Assembly: GCF_001293395.1 (NCBI RefSeq)
Contig: NW_015438385.1
Location: forward strand, 1-64,000
Direction: 5' to 3'
DNA length: 64,000 nt
From: Leptomonas pyrrhocoris
Taxonomy: Eukaryota > Euglenozoa > Kinetoplastea > Trypanosomatida > Trypanosomatidae
Part shown: one piece after another, positions 30,331-41,720 of the stretch
How the letters are laid out: the number at the start of each line of letters is the position of its first letter
How positions within the stretch are numbered: the stretch's first letter is position 1
Notes under the pieces: model-generated
Seen by the model: the letters and a program-made list of their open reading frames with translations, nothing else
Told to the model about the DNA's origin: nothing
Database searches by the model: none
Translations under genes and position numbers: made by a program

Positions 30331-30921
30331 TTATCGACGCCGGTAGGACGAGGTGCCGTACACGTTCACTTTCTTGTCGTGCAGAAGGAAGTAGCGCGGG
30401 GCGTCGTTGTCCGGCTCGTAGACAAAGAAACCGCCTCTCGCGATGTCCTCGCGGCTCAGTCGGTCCTTCGCGGCATTCCGTTCCTCCTTGCGCTCCACCA
30501 CTCGAATGGGACGGGCGATCAGGCGGAAGTGTCCGAACTCCTCCGGTGAGGTGATGAGGACGTTCGCCAGCGGTCCGACAGCGCGGGGGAAGCGTTCGTA
30601 GAAGTTGGGTGTCGGCAATGCCTCGGGTGGCGGACCGACGCGTCGCTCGCGCCTCGATGGCGTCTCCGGCGCCCGCCCGAGCGTGACGACGCTGCTGCTG
30701 CGCGTCAACGCGTTAAGAGTCCTGGGGCTTCGCGTGGACGAGAGAGCGGGCGCGGTCGAAGAGGAGGGTACGGCGGTGGGGTAGTTGCTGGTGTTGCGGC
30801 GAGACGCCACACCGCTGCTTTTGTTGGTTGTACCTGTCGAGGACGTCGCCCCGCAGAACGTTTGTTTTATGGCGTGGACAAGTGTCTTCTGGCGACGAGG
30901 GGCGGCAGCCGGAGACGTCAT
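30331..30921 (-). CDS. GNV-GG-VYG family member 4 (FPRAVGP subgroup)
   Basis: 196 residues from ATG 30919-30921 (M-T-S-P-A-A), chosen because it aligns with the start of member 3. An in-frame extension to 30,981 is less likely. Residues 1-100 are low-complexity. Core: ALPTPNFYERFPRAVGP, LANVLITSPEEF, ARPIRVVERK (here the ARP motif typical of the main array is present), DIARGGFFVYEP, PRYFLL and NVYGTSSYRRR at the C-terminus. It therefore links the FPRAVGP subgroup to the ARPV copies. Function unknown; probably soluble. Confidence 0.85.
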   Translation of the reverse strand: MTSPAAAPRRQKTLVHAIKQTFCGATSSTGTTNKSSGVASRRNTSNYPTAVPSSSTAPALSSTRSPRTLNALTRSSSVVTLGRAPETPSRRERRVGPPPEALPTPNFYERFPRAVGPLANVLITSPEEFGHFRLIARPIRVVERKEERNAAKDRLSREDIARGGFFVYEPDNDAPRYFLLHDKKVNVYGTSSYRRR

Positions 30922-33252
30922 GGAAAACCACGCGGAGACCGAAAGACGAGCACAACAGCGTTGCGTCGATGGAGGGAGCACGTACCAACGTGGATGCAGA
31001 CAAACCGTGTCGCTTGATCGAACTCCGCTGCTTCCTTATCCGAAGAGGAGTTCGACTGTAAACGAATTGTGAAGGTACCTCTCTTTTCGCTGTCTTCACA
31101 CAAGCGCGATTTCTGATAAGAAGGGTTGGAAATAGGTAGGGGATTGTGGAGAGATTGTTGGATGTTTGTGTGGTGCGCGTCGGTGAGTGGACAGTGGCCG
31201 GGAGACACACACAGCAAACGAACGGAAAGAGAGAGGAGGCTGTACTACGTTTGAGCGAGAAGCGGAAGTGGCGGCGAGAGAGCCATTTTAGCCGGTCCAC
31301 TTGAAGGGGGAAAAATAGATGGAGAGTGAAGGAGAGAAAGAACTGCCCTTCATCGCATGGAAGTCGTGAGATGTTGGCTTCGTGGTCTCTTGCAGGACGC
31401 CCCCCGGCACCGTTGTGCCCTTCATTTTGTGTGTGTGTGTGTGTGCTCGAAGCCATTTTTGGTGCAAGTGCTGCTCCTGGCTTCATTGCGGCCCTCATTG
31501 CCGCCGCCTTGGCTCCATGCGGCCCTCTCCCAAACGAGACACCCGTGTGCTCATCAAGCGCCTCGCAGCATCCAACCTTCAGCGTCCGTTGTTCAGTGCC
31601 CGATTTCTTCTATATAGAGCGACAATAATAGCAAGTACGCGAACACGACATTCCACATTCATCACGGCGTGTCGTACGATGCGTTTTCGGTACACCTTTT
31701 GAGGGGGCAGAACTAAACTAGCAAACAAAGAAAGCACTGTCTAAAGAAAGAAGCGTATGGGGCATCACTGAGAGGAACGTTCTTCGCTTCAATGTCGCGA
31801 AGTCCAGACTCAACAGCGGTCGTGGAATCAAAAAAGAAATTGAAAGAAAAACATTTTTTTAAAGAAAAAAAAAGAAGAGGAGGAAGGAGTGGAAACCACA
31901 AATAATACTGTAAAACAGAGAATGAGAGAGTCTTGAAGAAAAGAACGTGTCTCACGCACCGCAGGAAACATGTTGATGATCGTAGAAAGTGTAAACTCAC
32001 TTCAGGACTATCGCAACCTCGGGCAACGCTCTGAGCACCTTTCCACGCACGCACAACGGAGAAGAGAACACTCATCGCGGATGCAGAGCGGAAGAGTTAT
32101 GTAAAAAAAAAAGGAAATGCGAGGTGTCTGGAACTGTCTGCAGCAATACGCATACGAGATAGTGTCTAGTGTTCACATCAGCATAGTACATACGCTGCAG
32201 AAAGATTAGACCAGGCGCCATTCCAATTCAGTAATAGAAAAGGAAAAAAATGATTTTCATTAAACAGCATAAATAAATAAACTGAAACAAATGAATGAAG
32301 CCACTGAGCACACGCCCACTTCGCGTACAGGAAAGAGAGCCGCCGCCCAGAAAGAAGCGTTCCCACTTCGCTTTAGCTTTTATTGTCAGCACAGTCAAGG
32401 CAGGAAGGCGTTCTGGAGGGGCATTTCCTGGCAAGAAGGGATGACTTCTTAAAGGAACACGGAGAGGAAAACGATCAAATAGGTGAAATAAATATTTAGT
32501 TGCAATGCGGTTGACAGGGGCTGATGAGCTCGCCGTGTGACAACGCATCCTACCGCCGCAGCGACACCAACGAAGGCGCTTGTGTGCTTGTGCGTGTGTG
32601 CTACATAGAGAGGCAAAGCGCAAGAAGAAAAACACATCAGGTGATACTTTCGCTTTACCTCTTCCCATACATCAAAGCCATACACACATCGCGCACGCAC
32701 ATAACGAGCTAACGACGAGTATCCGCCGGTGTGTGGGCACCGGGAAAAAGCGCAAACCGTTGACAAGGCGGTAGCCGCATCGAGCCCCTCTCAGAAGTAA
32801 TAATAAAAAGAAGAGCCAATAAGCCGGGGTTTGATTTGGCCAGGAGTGGAAACAACTGAAAATCAAATTTGCTTCCTTATCGAGAAATCACAGAAAGACA
32901 CCTGGTGAGAAACCTGATCTGGTATTCATATGATGCAGCTTCGCAGGGAGGTCCGTTCTGCAGTTTTGGAGAGTGAGCCACGAAGAAAGAGGGGAGGAAG
33001 GAAAAACACACGTGCTCGCACCCTCCGAGTTCACACGGCGACACACGTGGCTCCACCATACCCCAAGGAAACGCGAAACGAAAGAAAACGAATCGCAGCG
33101 GAGTGAGAGAGAGAAGATGACCGAAAAAAGAAGAGGAAGAGGAAGCGGAAGCAGAAACGCTGCTGCGCCTCCATCCCACCCTCCTTGTTTTGACATCTCC
33201 TCGCCGTCAACACGCTGTCATCCATCCTGTCTTTCTCTCTTCTTGTCTTTCC
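30922..33252. other. Long intergenic spacer (2.3 kb)
   Basis: No supportable gene. A GT run lies near 31,431-31,444. The segment 31,380-31,560 is more GC-rich than its surroundings but carries no motif I recognise. Confidence 0.45.
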
Positions 33253-33819
33253 TTAGCTCGAGCCACAGTTCACCGGGTAGGTGCAGCGCAGCGACATGCT
33301 GTCGGCACACGGTGAGCTGCACGCAGAGGAGCAGTCGTTCTCGTCTTCTTCCGAGCACGCATCGCAGGAGCAGCTCTCCGTAAAGACCGAGGGCTCCTCC
33401 TTCAGCATGCACGGCACACGCGCAGCGGGACGAGGGAGATACGCCGCACGGCCGTAGACCTCATCATCGGAGTCGGTGATGCTGTAGTACAGCGGCGCCT
33501 CCTCAGACCCCGCCAGTGTCACCTTCACACACCCACCCTCCGCCTCGGCAGCTGCCTGCGAGACGCGGCGGCCCACAAGCTTCCACAGATACGCCTCTTC
33601 CGCATCCACAACCTCCACGTTGCCCACCGCCCCCACCTCCTCGGGGAACAGCTCGAAGTAGTTGTAGCACGGGTCGGCGTGGGGATACGTGGCGGCAGAG
33701 GAGGTGCTGCCCGTCGTCGTCGTTGCCGAGGCGGGCATCGCCGCTTCCACAGGTGCGGAAGCGCGGTGTTCGCGGTGGTGGCGGCGAAAGATGGAGGCAG
33801 TGCGGATATGAGAAAGCAT
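33253..33819 (-). CDS. GNV-GG-VYG family member 5, cysteine-rich tail
   Basis: 188 residues from ATG 33817-33819 (M-L-S-H-I-R). A candidate splice acceptor at about 33,876 (after a T/C tract at 33,908-33,922) makes this the first ATG. The N-terminus is basic and Thr/Ser-rich. Core: PCYNYFELFPEEVGAVGNVEV, AYLWKLVGRRVSQAAAEAEGGCVKV, LYYSITDSDDEVYGRAAYLPR. Unusual: the last 52 residues hold nine cysteines, including CSCDAC and CSSACSSPC, plus an acidic patch (EEDEND). No other copy has this. It could bind metal or form disulphides; no signal peptide is seen, so metal binding is the better guess. Function unknown. Confidence 0.83.
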   Translation of the reverse strand: MLSHIRTASIFRRHHREHRASAPVEAAMPASATTTTGSTSSAATYPHADPCYNYFELFPEEVGAVGNVEVVDAEEAYLWKLVGRRVSQAAAEAEGGCVKVTLAGSEEAPLYYSITDSDDEVYGRAAYLPRPAARVPCMLKEEPSVFTESCSCDACSEEDENDCSSACSSPCADSMSLRCTYPVNCGSS

Positions 33820-35197
33820 TTTCGAAATTCCTGTTCTTTTTCCTTTGTTGAGACTGGGTACTCCGTCAAATCCCACTCAGGCACGCACACAAGACAAGGT
33901 GATGCACAGAGGAGAAAAAACAAAACCCTGCTGTTCAGTAGAAAACGGCTTTGGTGCTAGAATTTGAGTTTGTTAGCGTTGATTGCAGTGAAGTTTCACT
34001 CGACGTATTTTGTTCTCGTTAATCTGTCGCAGCAGCAGAAGTCGAAGAATGCACAGAAACCGCAGCGAGCGCCGGTACGTACGGAAGCGTGAGACGATTT
34101 GAAAGAGAGACGCAGCAGAGTGAGAGGGGGAGAGAAAGGCAAGGGAAAGAAAGGCAAGGGAAAGAAAAGGTACGCCAAGAGTCGCTAGTCGTTAAAAACG
34201 AAACGACGCGTAGTGAGTTCACCTCTAAAATCATAAATGAAAAGAAGGAGCTCGTATGCCTCGTCTGAATGTCAAAGCAACTGTCCATCGTGAGAAGGCA
34301 GCTTTGCGGAGTGGACCGCACTGAACCAAAGTTGATCTTCACGGTCCATACTCTCATCCTCGAGAGGAGAACTTCTAAATAAGCCTCCAGTGTTGGCTCA
34401 CCTTCAGCAAAAAAGGTAATGATGATTATTGCTCCTCCTGAGGTCAACAAAAACTTCATTTCTGTTTGCCTCACCCTTGACGACTCGCTAAGGGAAGCGG
34501 AAAGAAGAAAAAGGGGAAAAAACAAGCGACTAAGGTGGCGTCCCGGTCCCTCCATAAAAGCATTTTTATTAAACACAGTGAGAAAAAGATCCGCAAGGAA
34601 TCACGCAAAGCGTGTCGCATGCAGAAGAACACCTCTGGCGAATGGGAGCAGGAACCAGGCTATATTTGCGGTGTTGCGATATATATATATATATATATAT
34701 TTACTTTTCCTCAAGGTTCGTACTGCGATTTTGATCCGCAGTGCATTTGCTTTAGATATATGAAAAAGAAACGAAGGATGCAGCATCTCGTTCATTCCAA
34801 CACGGGGAAGAGGGAGGAAAGACAAGGAGACGAAGAGAGGGTGGTTGCTGTTTAGCAAACGCAGTAGAGATAAAATAATAATAATAATATATCAAAGGAG
34901 TAGAGCGAAGAAAGAAAGCACTGAAGTATGGGTATAACTGCTTTAAGGAGAAAGCAAGAAGGAATGAATACGTTCAACGGTGTCAGCGGGGAGAAGAATA
35001 AAGCGTAGTATAATATATATATAAGCGCTGACATCGCTGCCGCAGTTAGAAACAGATGAAAAAAAGATGAAGCACGGCTCACTTGTTCGACACTGCGGTT
35101 GAAGCAAGGGGAGAAGGAGACCAGCACTTCGATGAATAAACGATATATATATGTATAGCTCGTACTACGACATGCCCTCGCCGTCATTTACACGACA
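33820..35197. other. Intergenic spacer (1.4 kb)
   Basis: A (TA)n run lies at about 34,680-34,701 and another short one near 35,142. A minus-strand open frame at 34,019-34,459 (start M-K-F-L-L-T) has a semi-plausible first half but no recognisable motif; I do not call it a gene. Confidence 0.4.
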
Positions 35198-35749
35198 CTA
35201 GGCACACCGTAAAAAGATGCTGTGGTAGCGTAAGGGCAACTTCGAAGGGAAGTCGGGGCCTTCGGCCTCGTCCATGTCCTCGGTGTGGCCATCACAGCTG
35301 GTGTCGCCGTCAGAGCTGTGCGTAGGCTCCGCCCACGTCGTTCCTTCGGATTTACCCGCGAGGGAGACATATGCTGCCCGGCCGTACACTTCATCGTCCG
35401 TGTCCGTGAGACAGCAGTAATGTGGCTTTGTAGAGGACTTACCTTTCTTTGTGTGGGGCGGTGCAAAGACGATGCACCCACCTCGCTTCGCCGCCTCCTT
35501 CGCCCCCACGGGGCGGGCCACCAGCAGCCACGGTTCGAGCTCCTCGGGTTTCGTCAGCACCACATTGCCCAGCGAGCCGACCTTCGCAGGCGCTCCCTTG
35601 TCAGCAGCGTGATATGGCACAGCACAAGGGAGCGACTGCATCTCCGCAGCACGAGGTGGTCCCAGAACGACCAAGGCCGGCTGTTCCGCGATGCAACTCC
35701 GCGGTACCAATGGACCGTGAGTAGCCAACGTGATGTACATGTCCATCAT
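35198..35749 (-). CDS. GNV-GG-VYG family member 6
   Basis: 183 residues from ATG 35747-35749 (M-M-D-M-Y). The core region begins near residue 40 (CAVPYHAADKGAPAKVGSLGNVVL), then ELEPWLLVARPVGAKEAAKRGGCIVFAPP, a Lys/Ser-rich loop, HYCCLTDTDDEVYGRAAYVSL, and a tail rich in Asp, Glu and Ser (SSDGDTSCDGHTEDMDEAEG). It belongs to the main ARPV-GGC subgroup. Differences: YCC where others have YFC, and the FY(E)xFP element before GNV is degraded. No membrane helix. Function unknown. Confidence 0.83.
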   Translation of the reverse strand: MMDMYITLATHGPLVPRSCIAEQPALVVLGPPRAAEMQSLPCAVPYHAADKGAPAKVGSLGNVVLTKPEELEPWLLVARPVGAKEAAKRGGCIVFAPPHTKKGKSSTKPHYCCLTDTDDEVYGRAAYVSLAGKSEGTTWAEPTHSSDGDTSCDGHTEDMDEAEGPDFPSKLPLRYHSIFLRCA

Positions 35750-36846
35750 GGTGTCAAGAGAGGGGAAGGAGAAGGAGACTCTGCAGTGAGAGGGGTGAGG
35801 GAGATAAAGAGGAGCGTTACTTTAGATTTTTACTTTAATTTCAAGGAGCACGCACGGTGTTCTGAAAAGCGTAAAAAGCCATTTTTTTTATTTTAAAAGG
35901 TTGAATACCAACAACGAAAATCCAAGAAGAAGACGAGTGGAGAGAAGGTGGAGCGGGAGGTTTGGATTGAACGCGCATCTGCGATGGTTGCGACACTCTT
36001 TTGGCGCGAGTCGACGCTTCCCTTGGCAGCAACGCGTGCGCACGGAACGATGAGCGTAGGAGGGAAAAGATGTACCCGAAGAGGCACAGGAGTTCGACAC
36101 ACTGGCACCCTCCTGCGTTCTGTTGTGAGGAGGAAGAAGGAGCAGACGTCCCAGCATTACTCACGAACAGCGCCATACTTGAGGCACAGAAGCTCGTCAG
36201 TGGTTAGCACTTCTGTCAGAGAAAATGTCGTTCTTTCGTGTAGATATATATTTCCAAATTGGACCCGTGTATTATTTCCATTTTCACAAAGTTTACGCTG
36301 TTTATCAACGCATAGAGAGAGAGAAGTTTGCAAAATAAAAAAGTGGATGGTGGAGGGGGGGGGGGATGGAAGCCGACCTAATTTGCCTCGACAATATACA
36401 TGGGATGTCAGCAAAGCTGTACGAGTCCGCTGCCACTTAGATCAAGAACAAAGAAAGTAACAATGGTAGAAGTCCTCAGCACCAACAACAGCAAAGAAGA
36501 GAAAAAAAAACCATCAACGCAAATCGTGCCGGAACTTCACAAGTAGGCGTAGACACATGTAAGATATAAAAATGCAACAAATTGGCACCGACTCACGCAC
36601 CCTGCGTCGGTCACATTAGCTTAGATATAGCGAGGAGAAACGGAATTACTGAAAATAATAAAAGAACGTGAGGCACCGCTTCACACGACACTCTTCTTTA
36701 CGCACTACGCACAACGAGAGCCGTCGAGGAGCAGGCGGCAGGAAAAACATAAGTGTATTAAACAAACCCCAGAAGGCGAATCACACCCTGGAAAGTAGAG
36801 CCGACAGGTGAAGGGATGCGCAGCCGGCGATCTCGCATAACTCCAG
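35750..36846. other. Intergenic spacer (1.1 kb)
   Basis: No gene is seen. A G-run lies near 36,354-36,364. Confidence 0.5.
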
Positions 36847-37473
36847 TCATGCGGACGAACTCTCGTCATGAGCGCCTGCGCACTGCTTTCCGAGTACATC
36901 ACCTTTCTTTTTTCTCCAAAGGTGTTTGGGTGTCGAATAAGCAGCGGCACGAATCGGAGCTGAGTGGTGCGGTGACGTCGCTACGCAGTGGTCATCCTCC
37001 CCTTCCTCTGTGCAGGCGTTACTGTTGGAGCTATTCCTGGACTCTAAGTGGCACGTCGGCGACTCCGGCAGCTTCAACACCATCTCATCGAGTCTCGGAA
37101 GATACGCGGCTCGACCGTCCGCCTCATCTGTATATTGGAGGCAAAAGTACTGCAATGCGGTGGAAGAATTCGCCTTTGCTATGCCGGAGGGGGCGGACAC
37201 GATGCAGCCGCCACGCTTCTCTGCGTGTTCACGAGGCACCGGACGAGTCACGAGCAGCCATGGCCGCAGTTCCTCCTCGTCCGTGATGACCGTATTGGCG
37301 GTGGGAGCAGCACGACGGGAGAGGTATTCATAGGAAGCAGGGCAGGGCAAAGCCTCCGGTAAAGACTCGTCATCGTATAGCATCTGACTCGATTCATCCG
37401 TCTCACGAGGTCGTCCGCCGTTTCTTAACCGATTTCGGAGCGAAGAAAGCGCGGAGAAGGTGCTCGTAGGCAT
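36847..37473 (-). CDS. GNV-GG-VYG family member 7, altered VYG motif
   Basis: 208 residues from ATG 37471-37473 (M-P-T-S-T-F). An upstream in-frame extension runs through a (GT)n repeat and is rejected. Core: EALPCPASYEYLSRRAAP, TANTVITDEEELRPWLLVTRPVPREHAEKRGGCIVSAPS, LQYFCLQYTDEADGRAAYLPRLD. Odd: where the paralogues read D-x-D-D-E-V-Y-G-R, this copy reads Y-T-D-E-A-D-G-R, so the nearly invariant VY is lost, and G-N-V has become A-N-T. It is otherwise very similar to member 8 next door (DEEELRPW, PVPREHAE, NSSTALQ). The C-terminal tail is longer (about 90 residues, Ser/Asn/His-rich). It may be drifting or have a changed role. Confidence 0.82.
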   Translation of the reverse strand: MPTSTFSALSSLRNRLRNGGRPRETDESSQMLYDDESLPEALPCPASYEYLSRRAAPTANTVITDEEELRPWLLVTRPVPREHAEKRGGCIVSAPSGIAKANSSTALQYFCLQYTDEADGRAAYLPRLDEMVLKLPESPTCHLESRNSSNSNACTEEGEDDHCVATSPHHSAPIRAAAYSTPKHLWRKKKGDVLGKQCAGAHDESSSA

Positions 37474-39523
37474 TGGTGCTGTCGCGGTGAAATTAAGAGA
37501 ATTATATGGTTTACTTTCGTGCGTCCAGCGCAGAGGAGAGCAGAAGAAGCAACGCTCGTGGATGGAAAAGTTGGAGAGAGAGAGAGAGAAATGTGTGTGT
37601 GTGTGTGTGTGTGCCGACTTCACGCACGGTGTCGTTTACTCGGTAAAGCCATACGCCTTCGCAGCAAGCGCACATGAAGGCAAGGTCGACCATCGATGTG
37701 AACCTCAATGTCCGTCACACAAAGACGTCTCGTCCGTGGCAACGAGGGGTGCTAGGAGGCCCAGCTGACGATCGCGTCAGTATCACATCTTCACAGCAAT
37801 AGTTCAATACTCGTATATACCGTAGAAACACAAAAACCCACAAAACCAGTAAAACAGGCAAACAATAGAAACGAAAGGGTGTGAAACACACAGACAAAAC
37901 AACGCAGACAGCCACCACTTTTTGAGCGGGAGGTCGAGAGGTGAGAAGCAACGGCTAAAGTTCTGCTCGACGCTTGCGGTCTTACGTGTGTTCTCCGTGC
38001 TCTCACGATTCCTTGTTGTCATGCCGGGCATCCAAATGGCACTTGCATCTCTCGGTGTGGGCGGTCTTCGCGCCAGATCTGCATGAGTCACCGTGATGCA
38101 ACGAGTCTACAACGGCGTCACAGAATGTTTTTGTTTGGAAAAGAAGAAAAATAGAAATGATATTTAATACAAAAAATACAACGAGTCCACAAAGCATAGA
38201 AGTCGCCCAATGAAGCCCGGCAAAGATAGCAAGGTCCTTGCGGAGGCATTGCGGTCGAGGAGTGGTGCACTGGTCAAACATGTGTGGCATTAAAAACAAG
38301 AGAGCAGAATAATGACGCAACGGAGGAAGTCGTGTTGATGCGCTCTGTCGCGCTCGCGACACACCGAAAGAGCGACTAATGGCGTACGCTCCATGAAAAA
38401 TGAAGGAAGAGGTGAACGGAACACATCTACATTCAGAAGAGTGATTCAGTTATCTTTCGAGTTGCACTGAAAAAAGAGAAGATGAAAACAGACGCTGAAA
38501 GCATCGGTGAATTTCAAATAAAAAACGGCAACAGCGAAAAGAGAAGAGAAGAGAAGGAGGAGAGCTGTGAGGACATCACCGCCATTCGATACAAATAAAA
38601 ACACAAGGAAAGGAGAAAACAATGCGCGTGACACGTGCGCGTGACGTCAGAAATTCTCGTTTCAATTGTTGCCGGCCTTTTGATGTTTGTTTTTTTGTCA
38701 GAGACAGAAAACACAAGAAAGTGCTCAGCATTGATTGTAACCGAACCCCATGGGTAATTGTACCAGTGGGGGTTGAGCTGCACGGTGCGAAGGAGGTGAG
38801 CGCACTCAGCCTTGCATGCCGCTCGAATTCGATGACCACCGTCCAGAAACAACAAGAAAGAAAAGATGAGGCAACACACGACGGCAAAGTCGACCAGCGC
38901 GTTCTACGGAGCATGCCATGCACCGCATCAGTGAAATAAAAATAATAATAGTAATAAGACAGAAACACTAAAACAAGTCAACGCTTAAAAAAAAAAAGGA
39001 ATCGAGGGCGGCCGTCATACATCGCCTCCGCACACCCATCAATGTAAGGAGTCGCGTGTGGGTACGGCACTTCTACTAAAAAAAGCCCCACCAGAAAACA
39101 AAAACAAATTTCCAAGAAAGAGAAAGGGAGAGAGGGAGGGAAGGAAAGAGAGAGGGAGGGAGAGAGGCTTAGAGCTGAAGTTCAACGTATTTCCACACGA
39201 AGTAAGCGAGAAATTCATGGAGTACTTTACAGGCAGCGCACGAGTTAAGAAGCCAAATGCCTAAAAGAACGAAACAGCTGTTTAACAGAGAAGAAAAAGG
39301 TTAGAAATCACACGCAGACTGTGGGTGTGAAAGGAAACGGCTTTTGACGGAAAAGACAAGAAACAAAAACAATTATAGGGACTTGGAAAAGTAAAGTAGA
39401 GGCAGCTACACGGAGGACATAGCGCTACGATGACGCACACAACGGTATTCCTGTTATGGTGTTAACGAGCGTGCGTGGTGTCGTCCTCCCCGTACACAAC
39501 AGCACGCATGTGTACAGCACGAT
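37474..39523. other. Long intergenic spacer (2.0 kb)
   Basis: No supportable gene. (GA)n and (GT)n runs lie at about 37,573-37,613 just upstream of member 7, and a GA-rich stretch at about 39,117-39,165. A-runs are frequent. Confidence 0.5.
37573..37613. repeat. (GA)n-(GT)n compound microsatellite
   Basis: A GA run followed by about 11 GT units in the 5' region of member 7; on the transcribed strand it reads (AC)n-(TC)n, a pyrimidine-rich element that may serve splicing. Confidence 0.8.
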
Positions 39524-40033
39524 TCAACACAAATCGCCGGAGAGCGTCGTTTCATCGCTGTCCTCCGCCGTTAACGCGTTATGATTGCTGGAGCTGTTCT
39601 CCGAGCTGCACAGCGTTGCATCTGGGCTCTTCACAGTTATGTCATCGAGTCGCGGAAGATACGCGGCTCGACCGTACACCTCATCATCGGGGTCTGTGAG
39701 ACAAAAGAACTGCAATGCGGTGGAGGAGTTCGTTTTGGTTCCGTGGGAGGGTGCAAAGACAATGCAGCCGCCACGGGTTTCTGCGTGTTCACGGGGCACC
39801 GGACGAGCCACGAGCAGCCACGGCCGCAGCTCCTCCTCGTCGGTGATGATTACGTTGCCCAAGGCTCCAACCCTATTTGGATAGCGTTCGTAGAAGTCCA
39901 CACAGGGTAATGCGTTGGGGAGTGCAACTCTCGCACTGCCCTGTCGAGTGGAGGAGACAGCGTGCACAACCGAGTTCCTCTGCACCGCGAGTCTTCCGTA
40001 CCGGTAGAGAGACGCGTGGGTATCGAAGTGCAT
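39524..40033 (-). CDS. GNV-GG-VYG family member 8
   Basis: 169 residues from ATG 40031-40033 (M-H-F-D-T-H), eight bases after a textbook splice acceptor. It is close to the family consensus: ALPCVDFYERYPNRVGALGNV, IITDEEELRPWLLVARPV, PREHAETRGGCIVFAPS, LQFFCLTDPDDEVYGRAAYLPRLD. A Ser/Asn/Asp-rich tail of about 45 residues follows. No signal peptide or membrane helix; probably cytosolic. Nearest relative is member 7, which suggests a tandem duplication of neighbours. Function unknown. Confidence 0.88.
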   Translation of the reverse strand: MHFDTHASLYRYGRLAVQRNSVVHAVSSTRQGSARVALPNALPCVDFYERYPNRVGALGNVIITDEEELRPWLLVARPVPREHAETRGGCIVFAPSHGTKTNSSTALQFFCLTDPDDEVYGRAAYLPRLDDITVKSPDATLCSSENSSSNHNALTAEDSDETTLSGDLC

Positions 40034-41720
40034 TGTGGAGACTAGGAAGGAAAGGAAGAAAAGAAATTAGCCGAGGGAAAGCAACAAACTATCTTCTGTG
40101 TAAATCACGTTCAACTTTCTTTGTTGGGGAAAACCAATTTTTTCGTTGGAGCACTCAAAAGCATCCAAAGAGTGTGAAGTAGATCGCCCTTGCTGGGTAG
40201 CGCACCGTGTGGATGTCGCGGTAGTGGAGGAGGAAAGAGCCGTTTTATTCGATACCCAGGTCAGTGCGTTGATGTCACAGTCGTGTGTGTTTGTATGTCG
40301 GGGGGCGTGTGTCCTGGAACGCGCGAACGGGTACATCCAAAAGAGCCACAACAGTGAAAGAAGGAGAGAAAAGAAGTATGTGGGCAACGATGAAGGAGAG
40401 CTGCACGAGGAGCACACCCTTGTCAAAGAGACGGCTATTCTCCTTACTGGCGCTACACTCCGACACAACAGAATCCAAAACAAAAGTAGAGGGGGCAGTG
40501 AACGGCGTGCCACCTTTCCAAGGCTAACAAGCAACACCTAGGCTGCCCCTCCCGTGCTTCCTCGTACGTAGTCCCAAGCACAAGAAGTTCTGCCGCGAGC
40601 ATGTTTCCCACGTGTGACTTCGATTGAATACGTTGTTTGTTTGAAGAACAGCGTTGACTCGTTAAAAACAAAAAGGAGGAAGAGAAAAAACACGGACTTC
40701 AACGAGGGGTGAAAAGCGCAATTATTTGATGTCCTTTCATCGACTCGGCGAGAAGGAAAAAAAGCGGTGTACATGAGCGTTGAGACAACACACCGAAAGC
40801 CGTGTCAGTCCGGTTAAACCCCAAACCCCAAATGTAGCGACCATTCTATCTTCATCCAAGTCAGGTCAACGGTTACTACGAAACAGCACACACAAAAAAG
40901 AAACAATAGAAAAGGAGATCACCACAGAGAGAGAGAGAGGCACCGAAGGTGGTGGGCACACAATCACACCTTTTACTACACCTCCGCGGGATACATGATG
41001 GTGACACACTCGCACAGATGGTGCACGCGGCGGCGGCGAATAGGGAGTGCTGTCGAGTGAGAAGAAGGCAGATCAGACTTCAAAAAGGCATGATGAAAGA
41101 GAGAAATATATAAATGAAAAGAAAGCCTTTTTCTTGGAAAAGAAAATCATCTGACAACGCCCGCAGGCACGAGCCTGCTTCTACCGATGAGAGAAGAGAT
41201 GAGAAGGGGGTCGGCTATATCGTGTGAGAGAGAGCGGAACGGAAGAGACAATCAAAAACAAGAAAAAACAAATACATGAAATATAACGCCAGCGACTACA
41301 TGTGCGAAAGAGACATATGTTGTGCGTTCCTCGACGGTGTTGAAGAGAATGGGCAGTTTCATTTAAACTGGAGATGAGGTGAGATGCACGGCGTTGGTGC
41401 GGATCACACAGACAGACAGACAGAAAGAAGAGAAGCACATGCGCTTCACACGTGTCAAGAGAAAAATACAAGAGAAAGAGAGAGACGCCGTCGAAAAGGT
41501 AAAAACTAAAAGTTGAAAGTTGTGGTTGTGGCAGAAAGACAGAAGGAGCAGCAGCGAAAGAAACGGTGGAAAGTATTTATTGTTTTGACGGCGCCTTAGA
41601 GAAGGGAATGAAGGGAAAATGGTTGGCATCGCGGAAATACTCGGAGACATCAATGAAAGACTGTAATGAAAAGAATGCAGCGTAGTAAGAAACAACCCCA
41701 GCAGGGTGCCGCCGAGGAGT
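40034..41720. other. Intergenic spacer (1.7 kb)
   Basis: No supportable gene besides the splice signal of member 8 at its left edge. Confidence 0.5.
40042..40067 (-). promoter_or_regulatory. Trans-splice acceptor of family member 8
   Basis: On the minus strand, TTTCTTTTCTTCCTTTCCTTCCTAG ends eight bases before the ATG. It is the clearest polypyrimidine-AG signal in the array and shows that member 8 has its own acceptor. Confidence 0.75.

Noticed and set aside
34019-34459. Minus-strand 146-residue open frame
   Set aside because: The second half is spacer-like Phe/Ser/Leu sequence; no motif and no convincing acceptor.
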